Source: Desulfobacterales bacterium (GTDB lineage Bacteria > Desulfobacterota > Desulfobacteria > Desulfobacterales > RPRI01). Taken from it: a stretch of 17,335 nt of DNA. The notes under the pieces were generated by a model. It saw nothing but the letters and a program-made list of their open reading frames with translations, was not told where the DNA came from and ran no database searches. The translations under genes were made by a program, and so were the position numbers. The DNA lies in assembly GCA_030689795.1 (NCBI GenBank), contig JAUYEO010000281.1, positions 1-17,335 on the forward strand, given 5' to 3'. Of this stretch, positions 1 through 7,508 are shown piece by piece; the first letter of the stretch is position 1, and every line of letters begins with the position of its first letter.

Positions 1-227
1 TTTTAAGGAACTGAGCGTTAAAAATCACAAGCTGTTTGAGGGCGTTAGCCCGAGTTCTTGTGATTTAGCGAAGTGACTTAAAAATCCCCAAAAAGCTCAT
101 TAAGTGAGCATATTTCGACTTTTTACGAGTTCATCAAAAAGGATGAGTTCCGAAAAATATATTTCCCAAAACGCTCAAAGTCGTTCGCATATGACTTTTT
201 ACTAAGCCGCCAAAATTAATCTTGATT
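1..227. repeat. Intergenic region rich in inverted and direct repeats
   Basis: No gene is visible here. There is a 10-bp perfect inverted repeat, AAATCACAAG at 22-31 with CTTGTGATTT at 57-66, enclosing a second small stem (GGGC 40-43, GCCC 48-51, loop GTTA). The outer stem can extend imperfectly through 16-19/67-70. Further on are GCTCA/TGAGC around a 5-base loop (95-109), and AAAGTC 177-182 facing GACTTT 193-198. The ten-mer GACTTTTTAC occurs twice in direct orientation, at 117-126 and 193-202. The region may be an intergenic repeat element or the structured 3' end of a transcript entering from the left. Its identity is not known from the sequence. Confidence 0.45.
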
Positions 228-229
228 TA

Positions 230-258
230 GAATCATAATCATGATGTATCGGTATAAT
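230..258 (+). promoter_or_regulatory. Possible promoter for ilvE
   Basis: A perfect TATAAT lies at 253-258. The hexamer 17 bp upstream (GAATCA, 230-235) is a poor -35, so only the -10 is convincing. It would give a 5' leader of about 90 nt to the ATG at 358. Confidence 0.3.
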
Positions 259-357
259 AAAATATTCATAAATTATATGTAGTTGAAAAAGAATCATAAA
301 AATTATATCATTAGTGAAGGGCATGTCTTTGTAAATGACGGCTCCAAGGAGGTTGAA

Positions 358-1425
358 ATGAAGGTAGAAGTTATAAAGGCAGACAGATTAAAGCCGCTTC
401 CGGACAGTTCTTCCCTCGGCTTTGGAACAATATTTACCGATCACATGTTTAACATGGATTATAGCCCTGAAAAGGGATGGCATAATCCCAGGATAGAGCC
501 TTATGCGCCCATTATGATGGATCCGGCAACCATGGTACTGCATTATGGTCAGGCTGTATTTGAGGGATTGAAAGCATATCGAACAAAAAAGGGCTCTATA
601 CAGCTTTTTCGGCCGGGAGAAAACTTTAAGCGCCTCAATCGCTCCTGCCGGCTTCTTTGCATACCCGAACTTGATGAATATTTTCTTCTGGATGCACTTA
701 AACAATTAATAGCCGTTGAAAAAAATTGGGTACCGGCTGCTCCTGAAACTTCTCTGTACATAAGACCGACAATTATTGCCATGGACCCTTTCCTGGGAGT
801 GCGGGCATCCAATACATACCGTTTTTATATCATTCTTTCTCCTGTTGGGGCTTATTATGCGGCAGGTTTTAATCCTGTTAAAATCCTGGTGACAAAAGAG
901 CATGTCCGCGCTGTCCGCGGCGGTGTGGGTGAAGCCAAAACACCCGGAAATTACGCTGCAAGTCTTTATGCAGGAACCAGCGCCCATAAACTTGGCTATA
1001 CCCAGGTTCTATGGCTTGATGGAATTGAGCAAAAGTATATCGAAGAAGTCGGGGCCATGAATATTTTTTTTGTGATTGACGACGAAATTATAACTCCTGT
1101 TTTAAACGGAAGCATACTTCACGGTATCACAAGGGATTCTGTAATAGCTCTTGCAAGAGAGTGGAAGTATAAAATGTCGGAACGCAGAATCAGCATTGAT
1201 GAAGTCATGGATGCCCATAAATCGGGAAAACTTAAAGAGATTTTCGGCTCGGGAACAGCCGCGGTAATTTCACCTGTCGGGGAACTCAAGTATGGAGACA
1301 AGGTTATTGCTGTTTCGGATGGGAAAGTGGGTCCGATGGCCGGTAAATTTTTTAAAGCGTTAACAGATATTCAATATGGAAGAGAAAAAGATACTATGGG
1401 GTGGATCGAGGAGGTTAATATATAG
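358..1425 (+). CDS. ilvE: Branched-chain-amino-acid aminotransferase (class IV PLP enzyme)
   Basis: Transfers an amino group between glutamate and the 2-oxo acids of leucine, isoleucine and valine, in the cytoplasm with PLP. The N-terminal block (LGFGTIFTDHMF, then HYGQAVFEGLKAYR) is typical of the roughly 355-residue BCAT subfamily. The PLP-binding lysine is likely K194 in GEAKTPGNYAAS, followed by LWLDGIEQKYIEEVGAMN and, near the C-terminus, GSGTAAVISPVG. The frame is open back to a TTG at 283, but that codon has no ribosome-binding site. ATG 358 follows AAGGAGG (346-352) with a 5-base spacer and gives 355 residues, the normal family length. The uridylyltransferase gene follows after 33 bases and may be co-transcribed. 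Family identity is firm; substrate preference is inferred. Confidence 0.93.
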   Translation: MKVEVIKADRLKPLPDSSSLGFGTIFTDHMFNMDYSPEKGWHNPRIEPYAPIMMDPATMVLHYGQAVFEGLKAYRTKKGSIQLFRPGENFKRLNRSCRLLCIPELDEYFLLDALKQLIAVEKNWVPAAPETSLYIRPTIIAMDPFLGVRASNTYRFYIILSPVGAYYAAGFNPVKILVTKEHVRAVRGGVGEAKTPGNYAASLYAGTSAHKLGYTQVLWLDGIEQKYIEEVGAMNIFFVIDDEIITPVLNGSILHGITRDSVIALAREWKYKMSERRISIDEVMDAHKSGKLKEIFGSGTAAVISPVGELKYGDKVIAVSDGKVGPMAGKFFKALTDIQYGREKDTMGWIEEVNI

Positions 1426-1458
1426 GTTCCAGTTGCTTATAATTCAGGAGAAAAAACA

Positions 1459-2850
1459 TTGAAAAACCCTGATGCCTTAAAACATGTTCCGGCCATTATT
1501 GCCAAGATGGAACGTGAGAATCTTCCCACGGTAGTTATTGATAGTTTCATACATTATTACAATAAAGTTATCAGCGGCGAAACAGGCATTATATACGACA
1601 ATGAGATAGAATGCGTCAGGGCAAATGAAATCGATGATATAAACGACCTGTCTGAGTATTATGATGCAGGGAAAAAGGTAATAAATAATTCCATCAGAAT
1701 AGTATTAAATGGCGGCCTTGGCACAAGCATGGGATTAAAAAAGGCCAAATCGCTTATTGAAGTCAGAAACGGGAAATCGTTCCTTGAAATAATTGTGAGA
1801 CAGGCTGAAAGAAGCAATGTCAGGCTTGCTTTAATGAACAGCTTTAAGACGCATGACGACACTGCCGAAGCTCTCCGGAAAATGAAGTTACCGGTATTCC
1901 CTGTTTTATTTCTTCAGCATAAATATCCCAAAATTCTGAGGGAGGGATTTGGCCCGGCAGTCTGGCCGGAAAACAATGAACTGGAATGGAATCCGCCGGG
2001 ACATGGAGAAATATATACAGCGCTTCATACATCGGGAATGCTTGATAAGCTCCTTGCGGAAGGGATAACCTATGCTTTCATATCAAACGCGGATAATCTG
2101 GGCGCTACCCTGGATGAGTCTGTTCTGGGCTATTTTGCTGAAATAGGATTTCCTTTTTTAATGGAGGTTGCCGAAAGAACCCCGTCTGATTTAAAGGGCG
2201 GACATATAGCAAGACACAACAACGGACGTCTTCTTTTACGCGAGGCGGCCCAATGCCCTGTTAATGAACTTGATGCCTTCAGGGATACAAGTTGTTACAG
2301 GTTTTTCAATACAAACAACATCTGGATAAATCTCGGCTATTTAAAGGATCTTGTTAAAAAACACGGATCCGTTCATCTGCCTTTGATTTTGAATCCGAAG
2401 ACATTGGATCCAAGAGATGAAGTAAGCCCCAGAGTATATCATATAGAAACAGCGATGGGAGCCGCTATTTTTCTTTTTGACGGAGCAACCGCAGTAAGGG
2501 TTCCGAGAACCAGGTTTTTTCCGGTGAAAAAATGCAGCGACCTGCTTGCAGTCCGTTCGGATTGCTATCTGGTTAAAGATGAAAAACTGGTTCTTAATCC
2601 CGAAAGAAAGTATCAGGCGGCGATACGCATAAACCTCGATAACAGGTTTTACAGCAGGATAGATCAGTTTAATGATAGATTCAGGGAAGGCATTCCTTCT
2701 TTGGTCAAGTGTGAATCTTTGACAATATACGGAGATGTTTTTTTTGAAAAAAATGTCAGAATTGAAGGAAACATTGTCATTGCAAACAGAGGGAATTCCA
2801 AGGCAATCATAAAAAAGGATTCTGTTATAGACGGTGATATAACTTTTTAG
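1459..2850 (+). CDS. UTP--glucose-1-phosphate uridylyltransferase, UDPGP (eukaryotic-type) family
   Basis: Predicted to make a UDP-sugar (most likely UDP-glucose) from UTP and the sugar 1-phosphate, for polysaccharide or glycan synthesis in the cytoplasm. At 463 residues it matches the eukaryotic-style UGPase family rather than bacterial GalU (about 300 residues). Visible motifs are the nucleotide-binding loop LNGGLGTSMG (83-92), NADNLGA (210-216), FNTNNIW (283-289), ETAMGAA (330-336) and FFPVKKCSDLLAVRSD (about 353-368). The last 60 residues look like the short left-handed beta-helix end (GDVFFEKNVRIEGNIVIANR). The start is TTG with AGGAG at 1446-1450, eight bases upstream. The gene ends 14 bases from the end of the convergent cdaA-type gene, with no clear terminator between. 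Whether glucose or N-acetylhexosamine phosphate is preferred cannot be told by eye. Confidence 0.85.
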   Translation: MKNPDALKHVPAIIAKMERENLPTVVIDSFIHYYNKVISGETGIIYDNEIECVRANEIDDINDLSEYYDAGKKVINNSIRIVLNGGLGTSMGLKKAKSLIEVRNGKSFLEIIVRQAERSNVRLALMNSFKTHDDTAEALRKMKLPVFPVLFLQHKYPKILREGFGPAVWPENNELEWNPPGHGEIYTALHTSGMLDKLLAEGITYAFISNADNLGATLDESVLGYFAEIGFPFLMEVAERTPSDLKGGHIARHNNGRLLLREAAQCPVNELDAFRDTSCYRFFNTNNIWINLGYLKDLVKKHGSVHLPLILNPKTLDPRDEVSPRVYHIETAMGAAIFLFDGATAVRVPRTRFFPVKKCSDLLAVRSDCYLVKDEKLVLNPERKYQAAIRINLDNRFYSRIDQFNDRFREGIPSLVKCESLTIYGDVFFEKNVRIEGNIVIANRGNSKAIIKKDSVIDGDITF

Positions 2851-2864
2851 ACATACACGGCAAT

Positions 2865-4292
2865 TTATTTATTTTTCACAATGTAATCCACTGTAACCAC
2901 ATCGCTTGAACCGGGTGCGGTTTTGATTGAAGGGCTCAGGGCAAGTTTTACAGTTATTGTGTCGGAAGAGTAGATCTTGTCGAGATAAATTTTTTCCGTA
3001 TAAATGGTTGAAATTCTATCTAAAATACGACTTCCTCCGATCAGCGCAATTCTGGTGGGATTTATTTTCACTTTTTCAAGCGTTAATTGTTTGGGCAGTT
3101 TACCTGCCCAGTCAATCTGAATAGGCACTTCTTTAACGACAGGGATTCCAAGGGTAACATCAACAACCGGAGGAGTTACTCTTTTCAGCAATATTCCCGG
3201 AGGAAGAGAGACATTTTCGTCTGTTATCACAAAACTGTTTTTCCCAACAGTTGCCTTGCCAAGATCTATTTTGACTTTTACCTGTTCCGGCCGCATCGAT
3301 TTAATTAGTGAACCCGATCCGCTCAGATTAAGAGTGACCGAGTTAACAGACGTGTCAATTATTTCCACTTCAGAATTTCGGTTCATGTATTCAACAGGCG
3401 TTTCGAAATTGATCAGAGTCTCCAGTCCTCTTGAAAAGCTGAACCAGACTCCGACAATAAACAAAAAGGAAATAAGAGCTGCAGAGAATATTCTGAACCT
3501 TTCTTTACGCTGATCGTGCTGGAGCTTTGGCCTCTCACCCAGATGCTCCTGCAATTGCCGCTCGAGGTCCTCTTTGCTGTTTACGGAATATAATTTGGAC
3601 TTTTTGGCTACAGAAACGGCCCCTCTTTCTTCAGATACAACAACCACCATGGCGTCGGTAGCCTCAGATAATCCAAGTGCGGCCCGGTGACGGGTTCCAT
3701 AGTATGAAGGAAGATCGTTTTTGTGAGAAAGAGGAAGAATACATGCAACTTCCGTTATTCTGTCTTTGTGTATTATAGCTGCGCCATCGTGTACGGGGTT
3801 ATCATGCCAGAAAATACTCATTATCATTTCTTTGGACACAACACCACGCCAGGGTATACCGCTTTGAACGACCTCTTCAATATCTTCATTTGCCGGAAAC
3901 ACAATAAGAGCTCCTGTGTGTTTCCTGGCAAGTTCGAAAACGCTTTCGGCAATTATTTCGACAGGAGAAGTAATGACTTTTTGGGAGAATCCCCACAGAA
4001 TTGTTTTAAAGTTTTTTGCCTGCAAAACACTGCGTATTTCATTTCTAAAGACAACAATAATTATTAATGCTGCAACAGCCGTAATACCCTGAATTGCCCA
4101 GCTCGTTATGATAAGCCCTAAAGAAAAAGCCAGTCTTTGGAAAAACCAGAGAAATGCAATTCCTATCAGTACCCGGAAAGCATTTGTTCCGCGGAAGATT
4201 ATATAGAACCTGAACAAGATATAGCTGTTGAGTGAAATATCGACTATATCCTGCCATCTGATGCTTGAAAAAAAAGAGAGAAAATTATTCAT
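2865..4292 (-). CDS. cdaA: Membrane diadenylate cyclase CdaA fused to YbbR (CdaR-like) domains
   Basis: Predicted to condense two ATP into the second messenger cyclic di-AMP. Residues 1-85 hold the typical CdaA start (IRWQDIVDISLNSYILFRFY) and about three membrane helices. The DAC catalytic domain spans roughly 95-240, with GALIVF (127-132), the DGA motif at 169-171 (HDGAAIIH) and RHRAALGLSE from 201. Another hydrophobic helix (about 268-288) leads into about 185 residues with two YbbR-like beta repeats (about 297-375 and 380-473; note VEYMNR and the PPVVDVTLG and KEVPIQIDW stretches). YbbR/CdaR is the cyclase regulator, usually a separate protein encoded next to cdaA; here it is the same chain. 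With the extra helix the YbbR part could face the periplasm. ATG 4292 gives the family's normal N-terminus, but the ribosome-binding site is weak. Confidence 0.88.
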   Translation of the reverse strand: MNNFLSFFSSIRWQDIVDISLNSYILFRFYIIFRGTNAFRVLIGIAFLWFFQRLAFSLGLIITSWAIQGITAVAALIIIVVFRNEIRSVLQAKNFKTILWGFSQKVITSPVEIIAESVFELARKHTGALIVFPANEDIEEVVQSGIPWRGVVSKEMIMSIFWHDNPVHDGAAIIHKDRITEVACILPLSHKNDLPSYYGTRHRAALGLSEATDAMVVVVSEERGAVSVAKKSKLYSVNSKEDLERQLQEHLGERPKLQHDQRKERFRIFSAALISFLFIVGVWFSFSRGLETLINFETPVEYMNRNSEVEIIDTSVNSVTLNLSGSGSLIKSMRPEQVKVKIDLGKATVGKNSFVITDENVSLPPGILLKRVTPPVVDVTLGIPVVKEVPIQIDWAGKLPKQLTLEKVKINPTRIALIGGSRILDRISTIYTEKIYLDKIYSSDTITVKLALSPSIKTAPGSSDVVTVDYIVKNK

Positions 4293-4402
4293 GTTTTAAC
4301 CGGATAAAATTTACGTACGTGAAAATTCATATTGCCAAAATATATGGTATTGCGAATTTTTCAAGTAAAAAATTAATAATTCATCTGTCTTTTAAAATAT
4401 AT

Positions 4403-4418
4403 ATCACAGAGCTGTGAT
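4403..4418. promoter_or_regulatory. Inverted repeat, possible operator
   Basis: ATCACAG and CTGTGAT are perfect 7-base arms separated by AG. The site lies in the divergent region between the c-di-AMP cyclase and CBM48 genes, 34 bases upstream of the TTGACA at 4453. The half-site order is the reverse of a CRP/FNR site, so no regulator is assigned. Confidence 0.35.
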
Positions 4419-4452
4419 TATTATAGACTTTCCAATAACGTAAACATATGGC

Positions 4453-4480
4453 TTGACAAATAAATTAATAAACATTAAAT
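4453..4480 (+). promoter_or_regulatory. Sigma-70-type promoter candidate for the CBM48/MBL genes
   Basis: A perfect TTGACA (4453-4458) is followed after 16 bases by TTAAAT (4475-4480), four of six matches to the -10. It points toward the CBM48 gene at 4763, giving a long 5' leader of about 270 nt that contains the first copy of the hairpin repeat (4579-4672). The remainder of 4293-4762 contains no gene I can support. Confidence 0.4.
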
Positions 4481-4578
4481 ATTACTATGTTTTAATGTTG
4501 ACAGACTCGTAAAAATGAGTGTTTGCAAAGTTCAGATATTCCAATCCGCCGTTCCTACAGATTTTATGATTATGCACT

Positions 4579-4672
4579 CCGGTATGTCTGAACCGAAACA
4601 GATAGCGAATTAAAAACAGACTCCATTCCCTACGGGCGAAGATTTCCCGCTGTGTGCGGCAGGGGAATTTTC
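4579..4672 (+). repeat. Structured intergenic repeat, copy 1
   Basis: This starts at CCGG and runs through TGAACCGAAACA (4589-4600), AGCGAA, TAAAAACAGA and a closing hairpin whose arms are GAAGATTTCCC (4638-4648) and GGGGAATTTTC (4662-4672), with two G-U pairs. The same order of blocks recurs at 5697-5788. It lies about 90 bases before the CBM48 start. It resembles a REP-like mobile palindrome or a shared leader structure; no transposase is nearby. Confidence 0.6.
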
Positions 4673-4762
4673 AATCATTTGGCCGAGGTTTTTGCTGAAC
4701 GGAAATCGTATATTTAACAAAATATTAATGATGCAGAATCCAGCGTTATTGCAGGGGGGCAT

Positions 4763-5050
4763 ATGAAGAAAAAAGGAAAAGCAACAGCAGGACAAAGGAG
4801 AATAACGTTTACAATAGAAGCTCCAGGAGCCAATCATGTATCGTTAATGGGAGACTTTAATGAATGGGATGAGAAAGTACATCCCATGAGAAAGTATGAA
4901 AATGATATTTGGAAAAAAACTGTTTTCCTTGATCCCGGAAGATACGAATACAAATTCCTGGTTGATGGACAATGGCATAAAGACCCGAACAATGATCGGC
5001 TTTGTCCCAACCGCTTCGGAACCTTCAACAACTTCCTGATCGTGTCATAA
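4763..5050 (+). CDS. Stand-alone CBM48 / AMPK-type glycogen-binding domain protein
   Basis: A 95-residue protein that is almost entirely one early-set (E-set) carbohydrate-binding domain, the kind found at the N-terminus of glycogen branching enzymes and in AMPK beta subunits. Key stretches are ITFTIEAPGANHVSLMGDFN (14-33) with the GDFNEWD signature, and PGRYEYKFLVDGQWHKDP (58-75), whose W71 belongs to the sugar-contact region in relatives. No catalytic domain is attached. ATG 4763 is preceded by AGGGGGG (4753-4759). The MBL-fold hydrolase starts three bases after its stop, so the two are almost certainly co-translated. A role in glycogen binding or as an interaction module is inferred from the fold only. 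Confidence 0.8.
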   Translation: MKKKGKATAGQRRITFTIEAPGANHVSLMGDFNEWDEKVHPMRKYENDIWKKTVFLDPGRYEYKFLVDGQWHKDPNNDRLCPNRFGTFNNFLIVS

Positions 5051-5053
5051 CAG

Positions 5054-5680
5054 ATGGCAGGGAATGTATTAGAACCCATAAAATGGCTTGGACATGCCGG
5101 TTTTTCAGTAACTGCAGGCGCAAAAGTTATTTTTATTGATCCTTATGAAATTGGCGATTGCGGAAAGGCCGATATAATTCTTATTACCCATTCTCATTAT
5201 GATCACTGCTCGGTTCCGGATATCAATAAAATCAAGACTCCTTCAACCGTATTTGTTACGGAAAAAGAGTCTGCCGCTATCCTTTCAGGAGATGTGCGCA
5301 TCGTTAAGCCGGGTGATAAAATCTCCGTATCCGGTATAGAGATTGAAGCTGTTCCGGCATACAATATCAACAAGAATTTTCATCCCAAACAAAATAACTG
5401 GTTAGGCTTTATTTTAACTATCGGGAATAATAAAATCTATCATGCAGGAGATACCGACCTGATACCTGAAATGGATTCTTTTACTGCCGATATTGCTTTG
5501 CTGCCGGTTTCGGGTACCTACGTGATGACTGCCGATGAAGCTGTTGAAGCTGCAAAACGGATCAGGCCGAAAATTGCTGTGCCGATGCATTATGACGCAA
5601 TAGTGGGATCGAAAAACGACGCAATGAAATTTAAAAATTCTCTTGAAGGATTCTGTGAAGTGGCTATTATGGAGAAATGA
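5054..5680 (+). CDS. Metallo-beta-lactamase-fold metal-dependent hydrolase, UPF0173 type
   Basis: A 208-residue cytoplasmic hydrolase of the UlaG/UPF0173 branch of the MBL superfamily. The metal ligands are easy to see: H14 in WLGHAGF, the H46-x-H48-x-D50-H51 motif (THSHYDH), H110 in NKNFHPKQNNWLGF, D133 in YHAGDTDLIPEM, and H179 in VPMHYD. The NFHPK...NWLGF and HAGDTD blocks suit this subfamily, whose biological substrate is generally unknown (relatives act on lactone or phosphodiester compounds). It begins three bases after the CBM48 gene. Its TGA stop is directly followed by TTCCTCC. There is no signal peptide. The fold assignment is firm; the substrate cannot be inferred. Confidence 0.85.
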   Translation: MAGNVLEPIKWLGHAGFSVTAGAKVIFIDPYEIGDCGKADIILITHSHYDHCSVPDINKIKTPSTVFVTEKESAAILSGDVRIVKPGDKISVSGIEIEAVPAYNINKNFHPKQNNWLGFILTIGNNKIYHAGDTDLIPEMDSFTADIALLPVSGTYVMTADEAVEAAKRIRPKIAVPMHYDAIVGSKNDAMKFKNSLEGFCEVAIMEK

Positions 5681-5696
5681 TTCCTCCGATTGAAAA

Positions 5697-5788
5697 CCGG
5701 ATATTTGAACCGAAACAACGAGCGAAATAAAAACAGATAAAAAGTCCTTACGGTCGAAGATTCCCTGTAGCTTGCTGCGGGGATCTTC
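5697..5788 (+). repeat. Structured intergenic repeat, copy 2
   Basis: The blocks of copy 1 recur in order: CCGG, TGAACCGAAACA (5706-5717), AGCGAA, TAAAAACAGA, a TACGG-x-CGAAGATT stretch, and a strong terminal hairpin at 5756-5788. The hairpin arms GAAGATTCCCTGTAGC and GCTGCGGGGATCTTC pair with one bulge and two wobbles around a tight loop. It ends immediately before the AAAAGG ribosome-binding site of the kinase gene, so if transcribed it could affect that gene's translation. Confidence 0.6.
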
Positions 5789-5803
5789 AAAAGGTTGGAA
5801 ATA

Positions 5804-6805
5804 GTGACTGAAGATTTGCATAACGTTTGTGATAAGAAACTTGTTGTTGGAATAGGCTCGGCGCTGGTTGATATTCTGGCACTTGAAGATGAAGAGTTTA
5901 TAAACAGATCCGGGGCCGCAAAAGGCGGAATGATTCTTGTTTCCAATGATATTATTGAAAGTACGTTATCTAAGACTACAAAAAAACCCAGCATTGTTCC
6001 GGGTGGTTCGGCATGCAATACAATTGTTGGAATAGGGCGTTTGGGCGGGGCTGCCCGCTTTGTAGGGAAACTGGGAGAAGATGCGCTGGGGAAATTTTTT
6101 GAAAAAGACCTTGAAAAAAACAATGTTGAACCGTTTCTTTTCACCTCTTCTTCTCCTACCGGAAGAGTTCTTTCAATAATAACTCCTGATGCGCAACGGT
6201 CGATGTTTACATGCCTTGGGGCAGCGGCAGAAACAAAACCTGAAGAAATTACGGAAAATTGTTTTAAAGGCGCTGTTGTTGTGCATATTGAGGGTTATCT
6301 GTTGTTTAACAGGGAATTAATACAGGCTGCTCTTATTTCTGCAAAAGCAGCCGGAGCGCTTGTTTCTCTCGATCTTGCCAGTTTTACGGTTGTTGAGGAA
6401 TCGAAAGAATTTCTCGGGAAACTTGTTGATGATTATGTAGATATACTGATTGCCAATGAAGATGAGGCTTTTGCATTTACCGGGCATAAGGATGAATTGC
6501 AGGCGCTGGCGGCTCTTTCAAAACGGGCTGATATAGCTGTGTTAAAGCTCGGCAAAAAGGGAAGCTATATATCCCGGAGAGGGGAAATAATCAAAGTCGC
6601 GCCAAAGGGAAATGGCTTTGCGGTGGACACCACAGGAGCAGGAGATCTCTGGGCGGCCGGTTTTTTATTTGGATTTGTTAATGGCTACCCTCTTGAGAAA
6701 TGCGGTGAACTCGGTTCCGCATGCGGTTATGAGGTTTGTCAGGTTGTGGGCGCTAATATTCCGGAAGCCGGATGGGAAAGAATAAAGGAAATAATTAAGG
6801 AATAA
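5804..6805 (+). CDS. PfkB-family carbohydrate/nucleoside kinase (adenosine kinase-like)
   Basis: Predicted to phosphorylate a sugar or nucleoside using ATP in the cytoplasm. The N-terminal block (VVGIGSALVDILALEDEEF), the first PfkB signature region (PGGSACNTIVGIGRLGGAAR, then FVGKLGEDALGKFF) and the second signature (VDTTGAGDLWAAGFLFG) are complete. The catalytic base is the Asp of GAGD, D281 counted from the GTG. The order of motifs is closest to the adenosine kinase/ribokinase-like branch common in these bacteria, but the substrate is not certain. GTG 5804 has AAAAGG (5789-5794) nine bases upstream and gives 333 residues. An upstream in-frame TTG (5795) touches that ribosome-binding site and is less likely. 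The TPR gene follows after 19 bases. Confidence 0.85.
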   Translation: MTEDLHNVCDKKLVVGIGSALVDILALEDEEFINRSGAAKGGMILVSNDIIESTLSKTTKKPSIVPGGSACNTIVGIGRLGGAARFVGKLGEDALGKFFEKDLEKNNVEPFLFTSSSPTGRVLSIITPDAQRSMFTCLGAAAETKPEEITENCFKGAVVVHIEGYLLFNRELIQAALISAKAAGALVSLDLASFTVVEESKEFLGKLVDDYVDILIANEDEAFAFTGHKDELQALAALSKRADIAVLKLGKKGSYISRRGEIIKVAPKGNGFAVDTTGAGDLWAAGFLFGFVNGYPLEKCGELGSACGYEVCQVVGANIPEAGWERIKEIIKE

Positions 6806-6824
6806 ATAGATATACGGAGAAATA

Positions 6825-7508
6825 ATGGCAAAAAAGAAATTGACAAGAAAAGAACTCTTGAATGAACCTGATGAATTTATATCTTTTTCGTCCAAGCTGT
6901 TAGGTTTTATAGCAACGTATAAGATTCAGATATTATATTTTGTCTGCGCCTTGGTGCTGATTGGAATTGTTTTATCAGGATACGGGTATTTTTCCCGCAA
7001 ATCCGAGAGAGAAGCTTTTGCCATGCTTCAAAAGGTAATGAATGATTATGAACTTTCTCTCAAAAAAGATGGTCCTGAAAAAGCGATGAATGAAGTTAAA
7101 AATGATTTTATGAACATAACGAATAAATATTCAGGCAATCACGGCGGAAAAATGGCCGGGCTTGAATTAGCCAATATTTATTATAATGCAGGTGATATGG
7201 ATTTGTCCATAGAGCAATACTTTAAAGCGCTTAAAGCTTTTAACGATAACAGGGTTGTTAAATGCCAGATATTAAGCAGTCTTGGATATGCTTATGAAGC
7301 AAAGAATGATTTAAAATCTGCTGTAAATCATTTTGAAACGATTGTTTCAGAACCTAATAATTTTCTGAAAGATGAAGCTTTATTTAATCTCGGAAGGCTT
7401 TTTGCGGCAATGGGGGATGAAAAAAAGAGCAAAGCCGCTTATCAGAAGATTGTTTCTGATTTTAAAGAGTCATTTTATCTTGAAATTGCAAAAGAGCGCG
7501 TATCTTGA
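6825..7508 (+). CDS. Membrane-anchored tetratricopeptide repeat protein
   Basis: A 227-residue protein with a basic cytoplasmic N-terminus, one transmembrane helix (about 34-54, KIQILYFVCALVLIGIVLSG) and a periplasmic or extracytoplasmic helical-repeat domain. TPR-like units lie around 109-140 (LELANIYYNAGDMDLSIEQY), 146-179 (LGYAYEAKNDLKSAVNHF) and 183-215 (ALFNLGRLFAAMGDEKKSKA). The architecture is like YfgM, which links chaperones to the Sec translocon in other proteobacteria; I infer only a scaffold role here. ATG 6825 has GGAG upstream. It lies 19 bases after the kinase gene and probably shares its transcript. The TGA stop is directly followed by TTCCTCC, the first arm of the hairpin at 7509-7566. 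Confidence 0.8.
   Translation: MAKKKLTRKELLNEPDEFISFSSKLLGFIATYKIQILYFVCALVLIGIVLSGYGYFSRKSEREAFAMLQKVMNDYELSLKKDGPEKAMNEVKNDFMNITNKYSGNHGGKMAGLELANIYYNAGDMDLSIEQYFKALKAFNDNRVVKCQILSSLGYAYEAKNDLKSAVNHFETIVSEPNNFLKDEALFNLGRLFAAMGDEKKSKAAYQKIVSDFKESFYLEIAKERVS

Noticed and set aside
22..66. Integron attC site, prompted by GTTAGCC inside a palindrome
   Set aside because: The core does not fit GTTRRRY, the paired RYYYAAC site is absent, and no cassette or integrase is nearby.
283..357. Longer ilvE N-terminus from TTG 283
   Set aside because: No ribosome-binding site before 283, while ATG 358 has AAGGAGG five bases upstream and gives the family length.
4403..4418. CRP/FNR binding site
   Set aside because: The half-sites are TCACA then TGTGA, the reverse order of the CRP consensus.
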